Virus record (IMG/VR): IMGVR_UViG_3300027851_000063
Location: 1-40,240 of that record
Direction: 5' to 3' (one strand)
DNA: 40,240 bases
From: a virus
Part shown: one piece after another, positions 1 to 5,291 of the stretch
How positions within the stretch are numbered: position 1 is the first letter of the stretch
Layout of the letters: every line of letters begins with the position of its first letter
Program-made: the position numbers and the translations under genes
Notes under the pieces: generated by a model
Database searches by the model: none
Told to the model about the DNA's origin: nothing
Seen by the model: the letters and a program-made list of their open reading frames with translations, nothing else

Positions 1-127
1 GCACAGGCGTAACCATTACAAACGGCTCGGTAGTGTACGTGTCAGGGGCTACAGGGCAAACGCCTAACATTACATTAGCCCGTGCCGATGCTATGGCAAC
101 TTCGTCTGTAATTGGCGTTGTTACCGC
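1..127. repeat. Terminal direct repeat, left copy (circular contig overlap)
   Basis: These 127 bases are identical to 40114-40240. The length equals a common large assembly k-mer, so this is most simply the overlap left where an assembler closed a circle. The tail-fibre reading frame continues in register across the junction, which supports true continuity. The non-redundant genome is then 40,113 bp. A real short terminal repeat is possible but less likely, because it would lie inside a coding sequence. Confidence 0.93.
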
Positions 128-932
128 AGATATAGTAAACAACACGATAGGTAAGGTAACTATAATAGGCGAGGTAAACGGTTTAAATACGTCGGCTTTC
201 TCAGATGGCGCAACGGTGTACCTTTCAGCTACTACGGCAGGGGCTTTAACAGCAACGCCACCGTCAAGCCCTAATTACCTGGTAAAAATAGGCACGATAA
301 ATTATTCTAACACCACGTTGGGTAAATTAGCCGTTCACGTTGATGCCCCGCTTGCTAAAAATACAGCCCTTACCGATGCTAACATTCCACCTACAGCGGG
401 AGCAGTTAAAACGTATGCAGACACAAAAGCCCCGATTGACTCGCCAACGTTCACTGGAACTGTTACAGCGCCTATCATAACGAACCCCGGCGCAATGACG
501 ATAGGCACCACTACGTCTACACAATTAAACTTTCAGACAAACGGGGCAACAAGGTGGCAAATTACAAGCTCAGGCTCATGGCAACCTGCGGTAAACAATG
601 CGCAATCAATGGGTACAACAGGAAACAGGGCGAGCAATGTGTTTTCAGTACTGGGGAATTTCTCAGGACAGGTGACAATACCTGCTACCCCCGTAGCTTC
701 TACGGATGCTGCGAGTAAAGGTTACGTTGACGGCCTAGCCGCGGGTTTCGCAACTAACGCAACGACGGTAGGATTGTCTTCTGCTACCCTTAACAGTACT
801 TATCCCAACGTGCCTGTAGGGTATCGGGTTATTTGCGGTAACATTACTATGGGCGGTGCTATTTATACCAAATATTCAGAAGCTGGTAGCAGCGATGTGT
901 GGCTAATGTGTAGCGCACCGGTACAACCTTAA
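1..932 (+). CDS. Tail fibre / receptor-binding protein, C-terminal part
   Basis: This is the last 310 or so codons of a gene that starts at 39093 and runs across the contig ends; joined at the overlap it encodes 650 residues. The sequence is rich in Thr, Ser, Ala, Gly and Asn with few charged residues, as in beta-structured fibres. It contains the phrase SPTFTGTVTAP, common in phage tail-fibre repeats, and a DAASKGYVDGLAAG segment like the ATKGYVD segments of other fibres. The C-terminal end, from about the phrase PNVPVGYRVIC onward, is less repetitive and may be the receptor-binding tip. An internal ATG at 33 lies in frame but is not the gene start. The lysis cassette follows 11 bases later, so fibre and lysis genes are probably co-transcribed. 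Confidence 0.82.
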   Translation, partial: TGVTITNGSVVYVSGATGQTPNITLARADAMATSSVIGVVTADIVNNTIGKVTIIGEVNGLNTSAFSDGATVYLSATTAGALTATPPSSPNYLVKIGTINYSNTTLGKLAVHVDAPLAKNTALTDANIPPTAGAVKTYADTKAPIDSPTFTGTVTAPIITNPGAMTIGTTTSTQLNFQTNGATRWQITSSGSWQPAVNNAQSMGTTGNRASNVFSVLGNFSGQVTIPATPVASTDAASKGYVDGLAAGFATNATTVGLSSATLNSTYPNVPVGYRVICGNITMGGAIYTKYSEAGSSDVWLMCSAPVQP

Positions 933-943
933 TTTTTAATATT

Positions 944-1297
944 ATGAGAACAAATTTAATAAACTGCCTTAACGGGCTATGGGCTGCACTGATAATCGTA
1001 TTCGTGTTCAAAGGATCGGAAAGTATGGAGGGCGTTGAACAGTGGCAGTATACTTTCGGGTGCACAGCTTTCGGCGTGCTTGGCTGCCTGCCGCAATTCG
1101 GTTTTAACTGGTTGCAATCAGGGCATACCTGGGAGAACGATAAAGCCGAGATATTACGGGCGCTTATTGCTGGAGTAGTATCTGCATGCATACTGTCATT
1201 TGTTGCTGTAGGCAACTGGATGTGGATTTCTGCTATATTGGTACTATTGTTTAATTTAGCCCTTTGGAAATGGGGCGGTAAAATATTTGGAAAATGA
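944..1297 (+). CDS. Small membrane protein of the lysis cassette
   Basis: A 117-residue protein with about four hydrophobic segments: near residues 10-25, 37-58, 70-88 and 91-110. A more polar stretch, HTWENDKAEI, sits in the middle. I do not recognise a family. It opens a run of small membrane proteins before the endolysin, so a holin or holin-accessory role is an inference from size and position. The stop overlaps the next gene in the form ATGA, suggesting translational coupling. The start at 944 follows the AT-rich sequence TTTTTAATATT with no Shine-Dalgarno motif. Confidence 0.75.
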   Translation: MRTNLINCLNGLWAALIIVFVFKGSESMEGVEQWQYTFGCTAFGVLGCLPQFGFNWLQSGHTWENDKAEILRALIAGVVSACILSFVAVGNWMWISAILVLLFNLALWKWGGKIFGK

Positions 1298-1509
1298 AAG
1301 ACCTTTTAGAAAAAATAACGGTGCAGGCTTTCCTTGCCGTGTTTATAATATCGGCATGCTTCGCAATGATCGCTTACGCCGATGTTTCTGAGAACCAAAA
1401 AACGAGGATGCAGGATGTAGTACTTGTAATTGTCGGCTTTTATTTCGGCAGTAGCCACGGCTCACGCCAAAAAAGTAAGCAGATAGAAAAACTAACAGAT
1501 AACAAATAA
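1294..1509 (+). CDS. Small holin-like membrane protein
   Basis: A 71-residue protein with two hydrophobic segments, around residues 10-28 and 40-53, and a strongly basic and polar C-terminus after the phrase FYFGSSHGS. Two membrane helices with a charged tail is the usual class II holin layout. The end of the second helix, GFYFGSS followed by Lys/Arg/Gln, resembles small phage membrane proteins annotated as holins. It overlaps the previous gene by four bases (ATGA) and the next by one (TAATG), so it sits inside a tightly coupled operon. Whether it is the holin, an antiholin or a partner of the larger membrane protein further downstream cannot be decided from sequence. Confidence 0.75.
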   Translation: MKDLLEKITVQAFLAVFIISACFAMIAYADVSENQKTRMQDVVLVIVGFYFGSSHGSRQKSKQIEKLTDNK

Positions 1510-1685
1510 TGAAAAAACCAAAACTTATGGCAGCAGCAAAACACTTAGACATTACGTCTGACGGCGACGTAACAGCAGCACAAAAAAGTGCTTTGATAGC
1601 ACTGGCAAACACTTCTGCTTTCTCAACTGTTAGCGTATACCTTAACAGTGAATTTATCGGCGGACGCCCAAATGACCGAGGGTAA
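1509..1685 (+). CDS. Short protein of unknown function (58 aa)
   Basis: An open frame of 58 codons fits exactly between its neighbours: its ATG overlaps the upstream stop as TAATG, and its own TAA overlaps the next ATG as TAATG at 1683-1687. Coupling on both sides is the main reason to accept it. The protein begins with a basic MKKPK and contains the phrase DITSDGDVTAAQKSALIAL. It has no membrane segment, unlike the genes around it. A second in-frame ATG at residue 7 is an alternative start. I do not recognise a family. A soluble accessory of the lysis or fibre genes is possible but unsupported. Confidence 0.65.
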   Translation: MKKPKLMAAAKHLDITSDGDVTAAQKSALIALANTSAFSTVSVYLNSEFIGGRPNDRG

Positions 1686-2104
1686 TGGGCGAATTAAAAA
1701 GATATTATCTTTTATGGTCGGCGGCGTTGCTTGGAATTGCTGCCGACCTGTTTTTTTATCCAAAAGGTTTTTCTGAAAACCTGGGGCTTGACTTTAACCT
1801 TTACTATACCTCATGGGCATCCGTATACTTCATATTGCTTTTATTCATATATTTGATAGTATATAAAAAAATAGCCACAAACGTAAACGATTACACCCCT
1901 ATCGCGATGTTTTTGTTAGGTATAAATAAATTGTATGACGAATTTTACGGAAACCCTACAAAACTACAGTTAAATGAATTGTTATTTACTTTTTGTATTA
2001 TTAGCTTTGGGCTATACAGGCAAAGACTTATTAAACGAGATACTAACCGGGCTGGTGAAGCTGCTGCCAATGATAGTAGCGGCATCAATAGCCGTAACAC
2101 TTAG
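1685..2104 (+). CDS. Multi-pass membrane protein, lysis cassette
   Basis: A 139-residue protein with four likely membrane helices, roughly residues 8-25, 40-62, 70-84 and 98-112, followed by a polar tail rich in Arg, Asn and Ser. It starts in a TAATG overlap with the 58-residue gene. Its last 131 bases overlap the start of the next membrane-protein frame if that one begins at 1974; this shrinks to 35 bases if the downstream gene begins at 2070. The tail of this protein in the overlap is polar and low in features, as expected if that DNA is constrained mainly by the other frame. Function unknown; holin-related by context only. Confidence 0.65.
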   Translation: MGELKRYYLLWSAALLGIAADLFFYPKGFSENLGLDFNLYYTSWASVYFILLLFIYLIVYKKIATNVNDYTPIAMFLLGINKLYDEFYGNPTKLQLNELLFTFCIISFGLYRQRLIKRDTNRAGEAAANDSSGINSRNT

Positions 2105-2366
2105 GCTAATCGTGGAAAGCAAAAAGAATAAAATAACACTTCTAAATATCGTTTTGTCGTTTATATCGGCATTAGGTATAAGCTATATGTTCTACCCTGT
2201 GATACTGGAATACGTTAAGCCCGCTTTTCAAAGTATCGCTATAGGCATAATAGTACTGACCGGGGATAAAATTGTAAGTTATGTGATTTATAAATTTAAA
2301 GTTGACCAGTTCCTGACATTCATAGCGGACTGGGCATTAAATAAACTAAAAGCTATATTCAAATGA
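1974..2366 (+). CDS. Holin-like membrane protein (start at 1974 or 2070)
   Basis: Up to 130 residues with three or four hydrophobic segments. The C-terminal half has a GDKIVSYVIYKF phrase followed by an amphipathic end, [13 protein letters not shown], a layout I associate with phage holins directly upstream of endolysins. Starting at 1974 (MNCYLLFVLLALGY) adds an extra helix and a 131-base overlap with the previous gene. Starting at 2070 (MIVAASIAVTLRLI) gives a 98-residue, three-helix protein and a 35-base overlap. Holin genes often have dual starts giving holin and antiholin, so both could be used. The stop overlaps the next small frame as ATGA. A holin call is the best fit but no family search was possible. 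Confidence 0.65.
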   Translation: MNCYLLFVLLALGYTGKDLLNEILTGLVKLLPMIVAASIAVTLRLIVESKKNKITLLNIVLSFISALGISYMFYPVILEYVKPAFQSIAIGIIVLTGDKIVSYVIYKFKVDQFLTFIADWALNKLKAIFK

Positions 2367-2449
2367 GACTATTATATTTTACGGTGCAGGTGTGGGCGGT
2401 ATCCCTATCGTACCAAATTGTAGACGAAATAATTAAACACTTATCGTAA
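2363..2449 (+). CDS. Micro-ORF between holin and endolysin (28 aa)
   Basis: A 28-codon frame fills the gap between the holin-like gene and the endolysin. Its ATG overlaps the holin stop (ATGA at 2363-2366) and its TAA overlaps the endolysin ATG (TAATG at 2447-2451). The peptide starts [20 protein letters not shown] and ends with a charged EIIKHLS. It could be a very small single-pass or peripheral membrane peptide. The exact double overlap argues for translation, at least as a coupling leader for the endolysin. It has no recognisable family. A chance short frame remains possible. Confidence 0.5.
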   Translation: MRLLYFTVQVWAVSLSYQIVDEIIKHLS

Positions 2450-2982
2450 TGGCACAACTAAGTAAATTAGCCCCAATCATAGCAAAATGGGAGGGAAAAT
2501 TTGTTAATGACCCCACTGATAAAGGCGGCGCTACTAATATGGGCGTTACAATAGCCACGTGGCGCTCTGTAGGCTACGATAAGGACGGAGACGGAGATAT
2601 TGACGTACAGGATATAAAACTGCTTAATATGCACGATTTTGAAGCTGTGCTTAAATTGTACTGGAACAGGTGGCAAGCTGATAAAATTACAAACCAATCG
2701 ATAGCTAATATTTTAGTGGACTGGGTTTGGGGTAGTGGCGTATGGGGTATTAAGATACCGCAAAGAATATTGGGCGTTGGCGATGATGGAAAAGTGTCGC
2801 TTACAGGCGAAACTCTTAGGGAGCTAAACAGTGAAATTCAAAAAGACGCTGAGGCTTTGTTTGGCGCGATATACGCCGCCCGTGTAAACTTCCTTGATAA
2901 CATTGTAAAGAACAACCCATCACAAAAGAAGTTTATTAAAGGCTGGAAAAACAGGCTGAAAGATTTTAGGTTTAAAGAATAA
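2449..2982 (+). CDS. Endolysin, GH108-type N-acetylmuramidase
   Basis: A 177-residue lysozyme-like enzyme predicted to cut the glycan strands of peptidoglycan at lysis. The N-terminal signature [20 protein letters not shown] (residues 14-33) matches the GH108 motif, with Glu15 as the likely catalytic acid. The conserved second half has a WNRWQAD and a [11 protein letters not shown] segment, then a C-terminal part like the peptidoglycan-binding end of this family, including [13 protein letters not shown]. At residues 44-55 lies [12 protein letters not shown], a full 12-position EF-hand or dockerin-type calcium loop with Asp at positions 1, 3, 5, 7, 9 and 12. No signal peptide is seen, so export needs the holin. 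A terminator follows immediately. Confidence 0.93.
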   Translation: MAQLSKLAPIIAKWEGKFVNDPTDKGGATNMGVTIATWRSVGYDKDGDGDIDVQDIKLLNMHDFEAVLKLYWNRWQADKITNQSIANILVDWVWGSGVWGIKIPQRILGVGDDGKVSLTGETLRELNSEIQKDAEALFGAIYAARVNFLDNIVKNNPSQKKFIKGWKNRLKDFRFKE

Positions 2983-2983
2983 A

Positions 2984-3016
2984 AAAAGCCCCGCTATTAC
3001 CTGGGGCTTTTGTTTT
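2984..3016 (+). terminator. Rho-independent terminator after endolysin
   Basis: AAAAGCCCC (2984-2992) pairs with GGGGCTTTT (3003-3011) over nine base pairs with a ten-base loop, and the T-rich stretch TTTTGTTTT follows. It starts two bases after the endolysin stop, so it ends the fibre/lysis transcript or lowers expression of the lipoprotein gene downstream. Confidence 0.88.
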
Positions 3017-3096
3017 CTCAAATATATTCAACTTTCTCAAGGTTGAAAAATTGCGGACGTAATTTCGCTTTACAAACATACAAAACTATATTTAAT

Positions 3097-3567
3097 ATGC
3101 AAATAAAAATATTAATTATTTTACTGCTGTGCCTTACATCCTGCGACGTGCAAAGGCAGGTAGCTAAAACCAGTAGCAGCACAGACACGCAGGAACAGCT
3201 CGAGCAAATCACGCAACGCCGTGGCGATACCGTAACATATAAAAACGTGCTGCATGTAAAAGATACCACTATCTACACCGTAAACAAGCAGGGAACGACG
3301 TTAAGGACTGTTTACGATAGCAGCGGTAACGTTAGCCAGGTAGATTGCTTTTCGTCTGCTATAAGCGAGATATTGAAGTACTCTAAAGATATGCAGCAGG
3401 CCAATAGTACAAAGGATAAAACCGAGTCTGCGAAGTTCGACACTACATTTATCTACGTTGCCGGGGGCGTTATTACTGTAGTGTTGTGCTTCTTTATATT
3501 CCTGCTGTACCGCACCATAAATCAAAACAGTAAAGTTTTACAGGGTTTAGCGTCGAAGCTATTATAA
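3097..3567 (+). CDS. Lipoprotein with C-terminal membrane anchor, candidate unimolecular spanin
   Basis: A 156-residue protein. The N-terminus MQIKILIILLLCLTSC is a lipoprotein signal peptide with lipobox LTSC, so Cys16 would be lipidated. Residues about 118-138 (FIYVAGGVITVVLCFFIFLL) are a membrane helix followed by a short basic, cytoplasm-like tail. The middle is polar and periplasmic with no domain I recognise. One outer-membrane lipid anchor plus one inner-membrane helix in a single chain is the layout of unimolecular spanins such as that of phage T1, and the gene lies just after the endolysin. Asp at position +2 would cause inner-membrane retention in E. coli, but that rule need not hold in Bacteroidota. 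An upstream TTG at 3010 is in frame but would bury the signal peptide, so I reject it. Confidence 0.72.
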   Translation: MQIKILIILLLCLTSCDVQRQVAKTSSSTDTQEQLEQITQRRGDTVTYKNVLHVKDTTIYTVNKQGTTLRTVYDSSGNVSQVDCFSSAISEILKYSKDMQQANSTKDKTESAKFDTTFIYVAGGVITVVLCFFIFLLYRTINQNSKVLQGLASKLL

Positions 3568-3573
3568 AAATAC

Positions 3574-3581
3574 TATATTTG
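3574..3581 (+). promoter_or_regulatory. Possible -7 element TATATTTG before the 78-residue gene
   Basis: TATATTTG matches the Bacteroidota -7 consensus TAnnTTTG and lies 27 bases before the ATG at 3609. A proper -33 TTTG at 18-19 bases spacing is missing; only a TTTAG occurs further upstream. A weak promoter is plausible because a terminator separates this gene from the lysis operon. Confidence 0.45.
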
Positions 3582-3608
3582 ATACTTAACAAATTAAAAA
3601 TTTAAGTA

Positions 3609-3845
3609 ATGAAAACAACGCTATTAGCAAAATTAAAAGTTGGCTCAACTGTCAACTATGGAAACAACAACGTAGAGGCCAATCTTACGGCGGTAACAGG
3701 AGACTCGGAAGAGAATAAAACTTTTAGTAAATACACCCCTAACGCAACTGTAAAAATGCACATCACAAATCCGGAGGCTTTAGATTTTTTTGAAGCTGGC
3801 GCGGAATATATTTTCGAGATACGCAAGGCAGAGACAATAAAATAA
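3609..3845 (+). CDS. Small phage protein of unknown function (78 aa)
   Basis: A 78-residue soluble protein. The second half, FSKYTPNATVKMHITNPEAL followed by DFFEAGAEYIFEI, resembles a short beta-rich pattern seen in small phage proteins of several lineages, in which a TPxGxxxMxIxNPxA stretch is followed by an F-x-PGxxY ending; I know no function for them. The start at 3609 follows an AT-rich leader with no Shine-Dalgarno sequence. It lies alone between the lysis cassette and the repeat-rich control region and is followed by a terminator at 3895-3922, so it is probably a single-gene transcript. Confidence 0.75.
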   Translation: MKTTLLAKLKVGSTVNYGNNNVEANLTAVTGDSEENKTFSKYTPNATVKMHITNPEALDFFEAGAEYIFEIRKAETIK

Positions 3846-3894
3846 CTATATTTGCACAAAGGCTTTCTTTACATGGTTTGCGAGTCTTTTACCC

Positions 3895-3922
3895 AAAGAG
3901 ATACTACGGTGTCTCTTTTTTT
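3895..3922 (+). terminator. Rho-independent terminator
   Basis: AAAGAGATAC (3895-3904) pairs with GTGTCTCTTT (3909-3918) over ten pairs with one T-G wobble and a TACG loop, and the T-run reaches 3922. It would end transcription from the gene at 3609. It also lies about 40 bases after a TATATTTG at 3847-3854. Confidence 0.82.
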
Positions 3923-4022
3923 GTGCCTATATGTAAACCATGTAAACGTAGTATCTCATTTATGGTTTACGCCGAAAGGCTATAGTTTACAGGGCTTAGC
4001 GCCAAAATAAACCATGTAAACC

Positions 4023-4057
4023 ATTATTATACTAAAAGATTAATATTATATAATAAT
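4023..4057. other. AT-rich hairpin in control module A
   Basis: ATTATTATA (4023-4031) pairs with TATAATAAT (4049-4057) around a 17-base loop containing CTAAAAGATTA. The counterpart in module B (19543-19570) keeps the pairing and the loop core while one stem pair changes from T-A to C-G. This suggests selection on the structure or on a dyad-symmetric binding site. AT-rich dyads of this kind are typical of origin unwinding regions. Confidence 0.6.
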
Positions 4058-4189
4058 AGGGGATATACAATACATAACCCGTAATAAGCACCCGTAAATG
4101 CGTATATACGCCTATAAGAGATTAACGTTTACATGGTTTACGTTTCTGCCATTTTCGGGCTTAAAAGATTGATTTGCAAACACTTGACA

Positions 4190-4217
4190 CGTAAACCATA
4201 AAAAAGCATGGTTTACG
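4190..4217. promoter_or_regulatory. Inverted-repeat operator candidate upstream of early promoter
   Basis: CGTAAACCAT (4190-4199) and ATGGTTTACG (4208-4217) form a perfect ten-base inverted repeat with an eight-base spacer. It ends 23 bases before the -33 element at 4241. Position and symmetry suggest a dimeric regulator site, with the HTH protein encoded at 4486 as the obvious candidate binder; this is inference. Confidence 0.55.
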
Positions 4218-4240
4218 CTGAAAATAAAGTAAAAAATATT

Positions 4241-4271
4241 TTTGGTTTTTATAAAAATAGGTTTATATTTG
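4241..4271 (+). promoter_or_regulatory. Bacteroidota-type promoter (TTTG-N19-TATATTTG), early region
   Basis: TTTG at 4241-4244 and TATATTTG at 4264-4271 are separated by 19 bases, a textbook match to the -33/-7 promoter of Bacteroidota. Transcription would start near 4276 and run into the broken small gene at 4295 and the regulator at 4486. The sequence around it (AATAGGTTTATATTTGCT) is nearly repeated in the promoter at 31084-31114. Confidence 0.85.
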
Positions 4272-4294
4272 CTGAAGTAAAAAACAAAGAAACT

Positions 4295-4436
4295 ATGGGA
4301 ACTGTAAATGACATTACAATAGGTACAAAGTTATATTACATTAAAGGTTTTAAAAAGGGATGTTCATGTAAAATTACCTGACGGAACTATAAAAACAGGT
4401 TGGCAAAAATCACTTTGCGAACGAATGATAAAGTAA
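4295..4436 (+). pseudogene. Small gene with a one-base frame break
   Basis: From the ATG at 4295 the frame encodes MGTVNDITIGTKLYYIKGFK and then stops at 4381 after 28 codons. In the +1 frame, from about 4357 to 4436, the sequence continues as protein-like text including VKLPDGTIKTGWQKSLCERM before a TAA. Removing one base from the AAAAAGGG run near 4354-4361 would join them into one 46-residue protein. The break may be a homopolymer assembly error, a real inactivating mutation or, less likely, programmed slippage. It is the first gene after the promoter at 4241-4271. No family recognised. A small hairpin, GCGG/CCGC, follows at 4448-4461. Confidence 0.6.
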
Positions 4437-4447
4437 ATATTCACCAC

Positions 4448-4461
4448 GCGGATAACGCCGC
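4448..4461. other. Short GC hairpin GCGG-ATAACG-CCGC
   Basis: A four-base-pair stem with loop ATAACG between the broken small gene and the HTH gene. Its sequence closely matches the hairpin at 16687-16704, which also lies between a promoter-driven small gene and the next operon gene. It may be an attenuator or RNA-processing signal. There is no T-run, so it is not a classical terminator. Confidence 0.45.
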
Positions 4462-4485
4462 TATTTATAAAAACTAAACACAACT

Positions 4486-4893
4486 ATGAACAACCTAAAA
4501 ATACAAGAGGCAATTACCGCCAGCGGCTTAGATAAGCCAGCTATTGCAACGCACTTGTTCCCGTCTAACCAATACCCTGTTATGGCCCTTGACAGGGTTA
4601 TGAAGGGCGACGGCGACCTAAACTCAACACAGATAACTAAACTATCTGAATTGTCAGGTATGCCGGTTGCCGCCATATTTGGCGAAACCTGGCGCAAGGC
4701 TGAAAGCAACGGCAAGCTAACCCGTTTCACGAATGGCGAGTACACCGCAGAATTTGACCGTACCGACTGGACTACCCGCGTGTACCACAATTCCGAGTTA
4801 ATCAGCGAAACGGTTATACACAGCGGCACTATAGCGCTTAGCGTTTACCTGCAAGAGATTGACAAAATAATCGCAAATTTAAAAAGTAAATAA
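4486..4893 (+). CDS. HTH-like DNA-binding regulator
   Basis: A 135-residue protein whose first 65 residues look like a Cro/C1-type helix-turn-helix: an IQEAITASGLDKPAIATHLF stretch, then a RVMKGDGDLNSTQITKLSEL segment matching the recognition-helix and following region of this fold. The remaining half is beta-rich (SNGKLTRFTNGEYTAEFD, then a TRVYHNSELI stretch) with an unknown role, perhaps dimerisation or effector sensing. It is the first intact gene after control module A and its promoter, the classic place for a regulator acting on the adjacent operators. The start at 4486 follows AACACAACT. No integrase accompanies it, so it need not be a lysogeny repressor; timing of early and late transcription is a reasonable alternative. 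Confidence 0.7.
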   Translation: MNNLKIQEAITASGLDKPAIATHLFPSNQYPVMALDRVMKGDGDLNSTQITKLSELSGMPVAAIFGETWRKAESNGKLTRFTNGEYTAEFDRTDWTTRVYHNSELISETVIHSGTIALSVYLQEIDKIIANLKSK

Positions 4894-4896
4894 ACC

Positions 4897-5046
4897 ATGA
4901 GTACACACCACAGACCGCTAAGCGCGGAACCGAGAACAAGCGTAAGAACTTTTAACCGTTGGGTAACCACCGTTAACAGATACTTCAAAGGCAAAACGCC
5001 TGAGTACCCTACGGGAATGTTTAAAGCCCCAAAACCTAAATTTTAA
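4897..5046 (+). CDS. Small basic protein of unknown function (49 aa)
   Basis: A 49-codon frame beginning three bases after the stop of the regulator gene, with the start context TAAACCATG shared by many genes here. The product is strongly basic: 12 or so Arg/Lys/His residues, with a phrase RTSVRTFNRWVTTVNRYFKG and a Lys/Pro-rich end. This suggests nucleic-acid binding or charge-driven protein binding, but I recognise no family. Its place in a compact operon and the conserved start context argue that it is real. Confidence 0.65.
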   Translation: MSTHHRPLSAEPRTSVRTFNRWVTTVNRYFKGKTPEYPTGMFKAPKPKF

Positions 5047-5056
5047 AAAGTAAACC

Positions 5057-5269
5057 GTGTCGCTACAAATAAACCAAATCCTGCAAACCAAAGACGGCAG
5101 AATAATAGGCAACGCCATTATTACGTCTGTAGAACCTTTGACCATTATAACCGATTACGGCAACACTTTAGTTGGAACTACTTCGGAAGAGGTTCACGAG
5201 TTATGGTATTTACCCGATATGTCGGAATGGTACGATATTGACACGCATAGAAATTACACTAAAGTATAA
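5057..5269 (+). CDS. Small protein of unknown function (70 aa, GTG start)
   Basis: A 70-residue protein starting with GTG at 5057. The choice of start is supported by the sequence TAAACC directly before the GTG, the same context that precedes many ATG starts in this genome. The protein has a beta-strand pattern with TKDGRIIGNAIITSVE followed by ITDYGNTLVGTTSEEVHELW, suggesting a small SH3-like or Tudor-like barrel. That is only a fold impression. No function is assigned. Neighbours are a basic 49-residue protein and an acidic linker protein. Confidence 0.65.
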   Translation: MSLQINQILQTKDGRIIGNAIITSVEPLTIITDYGNTLVGTTSEEVHELWYLPDMSEWYDIDTHRNYTKV

Positions 5270-5291
5270 ATCTTTAAACACTAAATAAACC

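Larger units (their letters stand above)
3868..4217. repeat. Control module A: GTAAACCAT/ATGGTTTAC repeat array
   Basis: Gene-free DNA carrying many copies of GTAAACCAT or its complement. They occur at 3868-3881 (TTTACATGGTTTGC), 3933-3948 (GTAAACCATGTAAACG), 3962-3971, 4008-4024 (two units), 4126-4142 (CGTTTACATGGTTTACG), 4190-4199 and 4208-4217. The stretch 3992 to about 4181 is a diverged copy of 19508 to about 19704. The last repeat lies 24 bases upstream of the promoter at 4241-4271, which precedes the HTH gene at 4486. Clustered short repeats beside an AT-rich hairpin suit a replication origin with iterons or an operator array. Which of these it is cannot be told from sequence. Confidence 0.85.

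Noticed and set aside
3087-3094. TATATTTA as promoter for the lipoprotein gene
   Set aside because: It ends two bases before the ATG, so transcription would start inside the gene, and no -33 element is present.
3010-3096. Upstream TTG start for the lipoprotein gene
   Set aside because: It overlaps the terminator and would bury a clear lipoprotein signal peptide 29 residues inside the protein.
3868-4217. CRISPR array
   Set aside because: Repeats are short, unevenly spaced and in both orientations, without unique spacers of constant length; no cas genes.
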